The notes under the pieces: generated by a model
What the model was told of the DNA's origin: nothing
Seen by the model: only the letters and a program-made list of their open reading frames with translations
Database searches by the model: none
Translations under genes and position numbers: made by a program
From: Melitaea cinxia
Taxonomy: Eukaryota > Arthropoda > Insecta > Lepidoptera > Nymphalidae
Length of the DNA: 64,000 bases
Reading direction: 5' to 3'
NCBI RefSeq assembly: GCF_905220565.1
Contig: NC_059402.1
Location: 5,705,501-5,769,500 of the forward strand
In this document: in pieces, positions 57,058-64,000 of the stretch
Layout of the letters: every line of letters begins with the position of its first letter
Position numbering within the stretch: the stretch's first letter is position 1

Positions 57058-58342
57058 ACATGTTAGTGGGCGCAATAAAATTAAATTTACTTTTAGTTAA
57101 CAATTTATTTAGTTATCGTTCTTCCAAATCATTTTCAAACATTAAAATTGAGAGCTACCACAAGTTGTACAAAGAAATGTAAAATTAAAAAAATACAAAT
57201 TTAATTTCTCATGTATCAAACTGAGTTAGCAGTATGTATAATAATGTTAGGTTTCGTGTGTCTATTAATTTATTGCTACCCATAAAAGTAAAAACTTCAT
57301 CCGTATTAAAGTGGCAGGTAGTACTAATATTTCTAATACAGCTATAGTATCTTCAACACTACACTGCAATCCGTTGAACAATTTCAACAAGAGATTCATT
57401 CAATAATTTAATAAAAAAAGTGAAAACATTTTTTATCACTTAAGCCTACATTTGTCACCAATATGTATTCAATGATAATTTTAAAACATCAAGTGTCAAG
57501 TAAATTTTTATTTCATTAAGTTAAAATAATACTCAGGTCATTACTCTCGATAGTCTAAATATGTTTATTATAAAAAATATATGGTTATATATTTCAATAA
57601 ACTGTGTCAGAAATAATTCTTTCGAGAGTCACAGATCTGTCACCAAATAAATTTTTAACATATTTTGTTTTATTTACTATTACTTGCTTGTGATTCGTAG
57701 GATATAAGATTTAGGTAAAATTTACCTAAACTTACACATAATATTTTTAATGACATTGTTTTTTGTTTTGAGAACAAATGAATAAATAAGTAAATAAATA
57801 TATATATAGAAATAATTATATAGATATATATAATTATTTAAATACTTGGTGATTAAAATCATGATCGTTAAGTAGTTTATATTAAGTTCATCATCGCATG
57901 ACTGATGTTATAAAGGAGATTCACAATTTTTACTACTTTTAAAGAACAGTCAGCAACACAGCTTATATTAAGCGTTTGTGAATCTGATTTATTTGATCTT
58001 GTTGAAATTGAGGATTACGTAGAGATGTTAAAAATTCACAACAAAGTGATACTAGTCTAATAAATATTAGTGAGTACTGGTTAGTTATCTAAAGCTGGCA
58101 CACTCACAGTACTAAAAACAATGCAATTTGAAAGAAATTAAATTTTCAAAAAGGAAACATTTTATAATAAAATAACAAAAAGATATAAATAAATTACTAC
58201 CCGATAGAAAACTTTACATACTTAGGACAATAGATGGTGCGCAAGAGTAATAAATATATTTAAAAAAAGATGATTACTACATATGTATTTGTACATGCCA
58301 GCTTTAGTTAGTCAACTTATATAATCACACGAGTACGCTGCC
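57058..58342. other. 3' flank of TMEM120, AT-rich
   Basis: Probably includes the TMEM120 3' UTR (minus strand). No repeat or coding signal was recognised. Confidence 0.4.
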
Positions 58343-61080
58343 TCAGCTCTGTACCTGTTCGTTGAGTTTCTGCGGGATCACTATGAGAGTTGTCACCGTG
58401 TTTCCGATGCCGATAAGCAGGAACGACATACTTAATGCTGGCACCTGTTTTGTTTTGTTTTCATACGAAATACCATGTAAATTATTGACTAGCTTGTCCG
58501 CAACATTGAACCCGTGGAGTTAGGTATTTAAATTGTTACAATAATAACAATTCTCTTATAATATATTAAAATAGTACTAGGACAAATTTTCAATTCTACT
58601 GTGTTAACTGCATTTATTGATTGCAGTACTTTTGAATACGAAACAAACATACAGACAGATATAATATCAAAAATATATTACATATTAGGCTTCTGTTATT
58701 TTGGATTCTTAATATTCATTAATAGTTATTATATTCATGAGCCAGTTGATATTTTTATATATTTAAGAATTGTACGTTATATATTTTAGAACAAAACGTA
58801 ATTCAGACTAATATTATTTAAATTATTTAAAAAATATTACATCAAATTATACACATACCTGCCATGTCGCTTCTGGATGATAGCTAATGTTGTAGAGAGT
58901 GTAAGCAATGTAAAGTTGGAAAATGTAGCCTCCGAACAGAAACGGTAGAAGATAGGAGAGTCCTCGCCACATCCAAGAGTGGAAACCTTCTATGGTAATG
59001 TCCATATTGTGTCTAGCGCCTAATGCCTTCAGCCTGTATAACACTCCGCTTTGGTATCTGAACTGCATGTATTGTACTACGCCTGAAATATTCAATAATT
59101 TTGTTGAATACATTATCTAATGAATAACGTATCACAATGTTTGTTATTGAACTCCTCCAAAACGGCTTGACCAACTCTGTTGAAACTATTTGTGTATATT
59201 TAGTAGGTTTAAGAACAGGCTGTATTCTATTTTTTATATCTCAAGGTTATATTAGTTTCTCTATTCCTATGGCAAAACGTTTACCAGGTCAGCTAATACA
59301 TATCGACTCGCTAATCCACTTAATATTATTATGAAAGTTCTATTTAAAATATGGCTTTATTGACTTGGGTTTTTTAATGACTTATGGTCCATAAATTAAC
59401 AATGGTTGCTGTGACATCTCTGCCGATTGTTAATATATTTTAATAATGAATAAAGAAGGTACACCAAGTGAGAAGTACAAAATTGTTAACAGTCACTACT
59501 TAGTGCCTGTTTCACCGCAACTAATAAACTATAGCCTCTATAACTGTGAACAGTTTGCAAATATAAATGTCAGATAGATCCAGTTTAATTTGACAGTGAC
59601 GAAGAAAAGATATCATAAGCTTTTATATGTATTTATATTGTCATATACGACGATCCCTGCACATATACCCTATACAGATGTTTGCAGTGGTTTGGGTGTT
59701 TGTGAAGTCCACCGTGCCTCGGAGAGCACGTTAAGCCATCGGTCCCGGTTGTTATCGTGTACACCTGATAGCGATCGTAACTCATAGTAGGTAATATATC
59801 CGCCAATCCGCATTGGTGCAGCGTGGTGGACCAATGCGGATTGGCGTACCTTTCTCCTACATGGGGAAAGAGACCTATACCTATATATCAGTGGAATATT
59901 ACAGGCTGAAGCTATATATCGTCATATAAAGCTTTGCCAGTAACCAGTGAAACATACCCTTAGTAAAGTAACTTAACGGCGAAACATGTATTTGTCCTGA
60001 AAACAATAATACTTACTGATATAAGCAATAAACCACATAAATGTATGTCGGAACTCATTCCAGGGTTCATTCTGAGGCCAAATAAGAAGAATTCCGGCCA
60101 CAACAGTCGAAATAAAATGGTGTACCCTCCACCATCCTTTAATCCTGGACCCGTTCACCTTCAATATGCTCTCACGAATAGTTAGCGTGCAGTAGTACCA
60201 GACTAGCAGGAATATCAATATCAATTGTAATGGCCTGAAATTTTGTTTAACTGTAAATATTATTGGTATCAACCGCTCTGGTGTAGTAGTGCGAGTAATC
60301 GCCTAAAACACCGACGTTTTGCGGGTTTGATTCCCACTCGAGATGGATATTTGTACAAATATTTCTTTCCGGTTTGTATGTTTGTTCTTTTGGGTCTCCC
60401 CAACGTGTCCTGGAGAGCACGTTAATTCGTCGGTCCCGGTTGTTATTATGAATACTTGATAACGATCGTAACTCGTAGTAGGGAACATATTCGCCAACCC
60501 GCAGTGGAGCAGCGTGGTGGATTAAGCTCTGACTCCTCCTCCTTCTCCTATACGGAGAAAGAGGTATATATGCCCAACAGTGAGATATTACAGGCTGAAT
60601 ACAATTATCAGCATTCGTTTTATTTTTAATCAAAAGCTTGATTTCAAACTTGTCTGGTTTTTTGGCGGCTAAACTACTGCCACTACGTGCCAATCATCAC
60701 TAGTCACGTAAAAACAAAAACAAAGGAAAATAAGTTACCTAAAGTTAATCCATAGATTTGCAACAGCTAAAACGAAGGCGATCGCACTAAGTATCAATTT
60801 GAATTTCTCGTATTCGTCCTTATATTTAAACCTAAAACCAAAAGTATTAAACTTGACAAAATTTCAACACTACTTATTATCATGGTTTTAACGAACTACG
60901 ACTTACTTATCATTTTTATTTAGAATCGACACGTTAACGTTGCCGAGTATGATCCTTAGATATAAGCTGTTTTGCTTCGGGAGAGTCGCTTCAATTTCGT
61001 GCAATAGTGCTTTCCTTTTCATGATTTCCTTTTCTAAATTCGCAAGACGTTCGTCTTTTGTCACACCTTTCTTTTCCATC
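58343..61080 (-). CDS. TMEM120: TMEM120 family six-helix membrane protein, last five exons
   Basis: Multipass membrane protein with an ELOVL-like fold. Vertebrate TMEM120A (TACAN) has been placed at the nuclear envelope/ER and plasma membrane and linked to adipocyte function; its proposed mechanosensitive channel role is disputed and it binds coenzyme A. Exons (minus): 61080-60907, 60831-60739, 60234-60017, 59082-58859, 58444-58343 (TGA at 58345-58343); all GT-AG and in phase, 269 residues here. Landmarks: LPKQNSLYLRIILGNVNVSI, KYKDEYEKFKL, VWYYCTLTIRESIL, NGSRIKGWWRVHHFIST, YRLKALGARHNMD, EGFHSWMWRGLSYLLPFLF. Six hydrophobic helices are visible. The N-terminal coiled coil (about 80-90 residues in relatives) lies on exons not found here, so the ATG at 61079 is probably internal. 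Introns contain SINEs. Confidence 0.92.
59650..59915 (+). mobile_element. tRNA-derived SINE, head truncated, in a TMEM120 intron
   Basis: CGACGATCCCTGCACATATA, GTTTGCAGTGGTTTGGGTG, CCGTGCCTCGGAGAGCACG, CTGATAGCGATCGTAACTC and TGGAATATTACAGGCTGAAG follow the main SINE body. A short duplication (ACCAATGCGGATTGGCG) occurs near 59831. It is antisense to TMEM120. Confidence 0.7.
60270..60600 (+). mobile_element. tRNA-derived SINE, full length, in a TMEM120 intron
   Basis: The head CAACCGCTCTGGTGTAGTAG (A-box) and GCGGGTTTGATTCCCACTC (B-box) are tRNA-like. The body has TTTCTTTCCGGTTTG, GTGTCCTGGAGAGCACGTTA, CCAACCCGCAGTGGAGCAG and ends GAGATATTACAGGCTGAA. The best complete member of the family in the window, antisense to TMEM120. 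Confidence 0.8.
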
Positions 61081-62093
61081 CTGGAAAAATAGAATTTTTT
61101 CGTTTGAATTTAATAGATACGTTTCGCTGGGAAAGTGATTAGAAAATATTGAAATCATTAACAAAAGAAGTTTATCATCAAATATAAATATAACATCTGT
61201 CCAAATATTACAAATAAGAAAGCTCTGTCAAGATGGAGTCTTAGTACTGCATCAAAGCTAAAATTTTATTTAATCACTTTCGCTGTATTTGGTATGGCAG
61301 GTGTAAACAGTCGAAGATAAAGATTAACTCACGGGTTACTTTTTACCCCCGAAACTTTCGCCGAATTACAAACGTAGGATGTTTAGGTCGCTACAATTAC
61401 TGGTATGAAAGTTTAAATTTAGGATAAAACTATATTACGCATTATTGAAGTATTTTACACAAGTTAAAAACCGGCCAAGTGCGAGCCGGAATCACACACG
61501 AAGAGTCCTGTACCATTATCTATCATTATTTTTAAGTTAATATATTAATAAATATTCTGTGAATATTTTAAGCGTTGACGTTATCAATATCGAGCAAAAA
61601 ATCACGTTTGTTGTATGGGAGCTCCCGTAAATATTTATTTATTCTGTTTTTAGTATTTATTATTATAGTGGCAACAGAAATACACCATCTGTGAAAATTT
61701 CAACTGTCTTACTATAACGGTTCATGAGATACAGCCTGGTGACAGATGAACGGACGAGCAACGGGGTCTTAGTAATACGGTCTGGGGTCCCGTTTTATTT
61801 CCGTGTATATTACAGGAAATTATCAAATAAAATAAAACGCTAGTTGCACACTTAACTTTAAATTATGATATTAGATACTTTTATATACTTTTTAGATACT
61901 TAAATAAATAAATAATAAATAAATATTTACACAATACACACACGGTCGTCTGTTCCTAAAGTAAGCAACTTAATGCTTGTGTTATAGGTAACAGCCGACT
62001 GGTATATAGCTACATTTATATATTTTTTTCAATAAACATACTTATAAATAATAGATATATAAATATATAAATAAATATTTATATTACACCCAG
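61081..62093. other. TMEM120 intron or 5' flank, with an interspersed repeat
   Basis: At about 61468-61805, AAACCGGCCAAGTGCGAGCC, CACACGAAGAGTCCTGTACC, TGTGAAAATTTCAACTGTC and GACAGATGAACGGACGAGC are parts of a repeat I recognise as widespread in insect genomes. The missing N-terminal TMEM120 exons were searched for by eye on the minus strand and not found. Confidence 0.5.
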
Positions 62094-62172
62094 ACTCGGG
62101 GTGGGAATCGAACCCACAACCCTCGGAGCAGAAAGCAGGGTCACTACAAACTGCGCCAACGGGCTAGTCGAA
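62094..62172 (-). mobile_element. tRNA-like SINE head of a third type
   Basis: On the minus strand, CCCGTTGGCGCAGTTTGTAG (A-box) and GGTTGTGGGTTCGATTCCCA (B-box) are tRNA-like, followed by CCCGAGTCTGGGTGTAATAT. The AT-rich tail (about 62030-62093) resembles a SINE body. A functional tRNA is unlikely, as no acceptor stem closes the unit. Confidence 0.6.
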
Positions 62173-63185
62173 TGATCGAGATACTTTTTTTTCCGACAGG
62201 TTGTAACGATTTTAGCGGCGGTGGAAATTTAAAACAGCACTTAAACTTTGTTGATTAGGTTACAATATTATTAAATTATAAATAGATATTTCTACGGTGA
62301 ATAATAGCATAAATAAATTACAAAAATATAAATGTTATGTCAAAATATTTACTTTCTTAAGCAAGTGTCTCGTAATTGTGTTAAAATATCCAAGAGACAG
62401 TATAGCAAGGGGTAACTTTCTTCATGCTTCTATTTTATCAGAAATGATCCGTTAATGTGAAGAGACGTGAACTGATGGGATGTTGAACACAAACATATTC
62501 TAAGCTCTGTACTATTTGAAACCTTATTATATAAATAGCTTCATTGATAGTACTCATACAACATTAGAATGTATGTTTCGAATTGCAATGCGACTTTCAC
62601 TTTACAGCAATTTGACAATCTTACGTTCTGATAAAGGGCAACGATGTAATTTTTTATAGGATTTTTTTTTGGTTTGTAAACAGTGTAAATAGTGTTGTAT
62701 GTTCTTAGCCGACTTCAAAAATAGGTAGTTTTGATTTATTCAAAATAATGCGTATTTAACTGCCTTCGATTACGATGATGATGTTCTCAAATTTTTGCTT
62801 GTAGATGTAAATTGAAGTCCGTTTTATTTTTTGTTTTTATTACGTAAATAAATATTAATTAACTATCTAGTTTTTGTTCTAACAAATGAGGTCTTTGTTA
62901 CTACCCGTGGGACACAATAACTTAATTTCTTGTCTTTACTTATACACTGGACCTCAAAGACCAAGAGCCGGTTAGAAAATCTCCAATATCTTTAAAAGTA
63001 CTGACCTAGCTTTATGAAATAAAGACTAAATTAAAGAATATTTAATTCCACATAAAATAATATTATAGAAATTATATTTATTTTTGATAATTGTATACAT
63101 AACAAAATGTTAAATAATGGTATTTTTTTAATTTAGAACCAAAAAATTCAAAGTAGTTGTTTCGCGTTTGTTTTAGTTTAGCAAT
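62173..63185. other. AT-rich DNA with one decayed repeat
   Basis: At 62707-62840, TAGCCGACTTCAAAAATAGG and TGTAGATGTAAATTGAAGTC suggest a decayed copy of the 'AACCGACTTC' family. Nothing else was recognised. Confidence 0.35.
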
Positions 63186-63189
63186 AAAA

Positions 63190-63976
63190 ATTTAAATAGT
63201 GACCTTGCTGCAGTTCAGGAGCTAGGTCTTTTGGTCTGGTGGTCAATCCTGCTAAATCACAAGCTATCATTATTGGAAGAAGTCAGTTGAGAAGCAGACT
63301 TGACTGGGAATTTGTTCCTAAAATCTCGTACTCTGGTGTCCCAATTCCTTACTGTGATAAAGTTAGGAATTTGGGGCTCATTATGGATTGCAATTTGTCA
63401 AGGGCACCTCATGTCAACGAAGTCAACAGAAGAATACACTACACATTTCACTCTCTCAAGCGTCTCCAATATTTTCTTCCTTTCTAAACCAAAATTATGC
63501 TTGCGCAAACCCTTCTGCTGCCTATCCTTGATTATGCTGATATATGTTATCTGATTTGACTCAGGAGCTACTTAAAGTTAGAATGACTACAAAATCTTGC
63601 CATAAGGTTCATTTTTGGCCTGCGCAAATTTGATCGCATCACTCACTTTCGTGCTCAGTTAAAATGGCTCCCTATTCATCTTCGGCGTGATATGCACATC
63701 CTTTCCACTCTCTTTAATATCCTTCATGATCCAAATGCTCCATCGTATCTTCGATCCCAATTTCACCTACTGCCCTCTCCTACTCGTTCCAAGCGCCCTG
63801 GCACTACAGCTAATCTAGACATACCGAAATTTAATACAAATTTTAAGTTAAATTCATATTCGGTACGCGCCTCCATACTATGGAACAAACTCCCAAGAGT
63901 CATTCAAACTAGTCCTTCCCTTATTTCCTTTAAATATAAATTAAAAAAACACTTGCTTTCACTAGCTAATGTGTAA
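63190..63976 (+). mobile_element. Jockey-type LINE, decayed 3' end of the reverse transcriptase
   Basis: Shifted frames encode NPAKSQAIIIGRSQL, YCDKVRNLGLIMDCNL, LAQTLLLPILDYADICY, FIFGLRKFDRITHFRAQLKW and LPIHLRRDMHILSTLFNIL, and end ASILWNKLPRVIQTSPSLIS and FKYKLKKHLLSL. This is the thumb and C-terminal region of Jockey-like reverse transcriptases. At least two frame shifts and stops (63485-63487, 63556-63558) show it is dead. The catalytic part is missing. Confidence 0.75.
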
Positions 63977-64000
63977 TCATCTGTATAGATTTATAGAATT

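Noticed and set aside
60247..60693. 148-codon minus-strand frame
   Set aside because: It lies over a SINE and a TMEM120 intron; the sequence is SINE-derived.

Overview
This is a 64 kb piece of an insect nuclear genome, almost certainly a moth or butterfly (Lepidoptera). The genes are split by many GT-AG introns and the intergenic DNA is AT-rich. The repeats are of kinds I know from Lepidoptera: tRNA-derived SINEs, RTE and Jockey/CR1-type LINE remnants, SINE-like repeats ending in an RTE tail, hAT and pogo elements, and (CATA)n-bearing Helentron-like ends. That assignment rests on recognition and was not checked by a search.

Layout. (1) 1-4513: repeat-filled DNA with a LINE remnant, a solo LTR, a SINE and an RTE-type tail. 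(2) 4514-28114, plus strand: a full-size ABCB (P-glycoprotein/MDR) transporter. I could assemble 22 exons in frame (1,226 residues); only the first exon or exons are missing. Its introns hold most of the local transposon load, including an uninterrupted 2 kb LINE reverse transcriptase. (3) 28976-29130: a near-perfect foldback element inside a TA microsatellite. (4) 29645-30271, minus: a two-exon O6-alkylguanine DNA alkyltransferase (MGMT). (5) 30782-33379, minus: a seven-exon prostaglandin reductase 1-type enone reductase. (6) 33880-37800: nested transposons, where a hAT element visibly interrupts a LINE. (7) 38403-47410, plus: a seven-exon gene for a 1,397-residue protein with six C2H2 zinc fingers and a long acidic, disordered tail carrying a degenerate repeated motif; I could not name it. 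(8) 49085-50952: a pogo-type DNA transposon deletion derivative, followed by a MITE. (9) 54432-57049: a hAT element containing a second TIR element that itself contains a third repeat. (10) 58343-61080, minus: the last five exons of TMEM120; its 5' end lies outside the window or was not found. (11) 63190-63976: a decayed Jockey-type LINE.

Genes together. The ABCB exporter, the enone reductase and the alkyltransferase are neighbours, and all three handle reactive or foreign chemicals: export, reduction and repair of alkylated DNA. Whether this proximity means anything is untested. The zinc finger gene and TMEM120 have no evident link to them.

No new enzymatic system was found. The most unusual signals are the eight-fold degenerate motif in the zinc finger protein, the microsatellite-embedded foldback element, the long-inverted-repeat unit with a Helentron helicase remnant, and the pogo derivative with repeated internal copies of its terminal motif.
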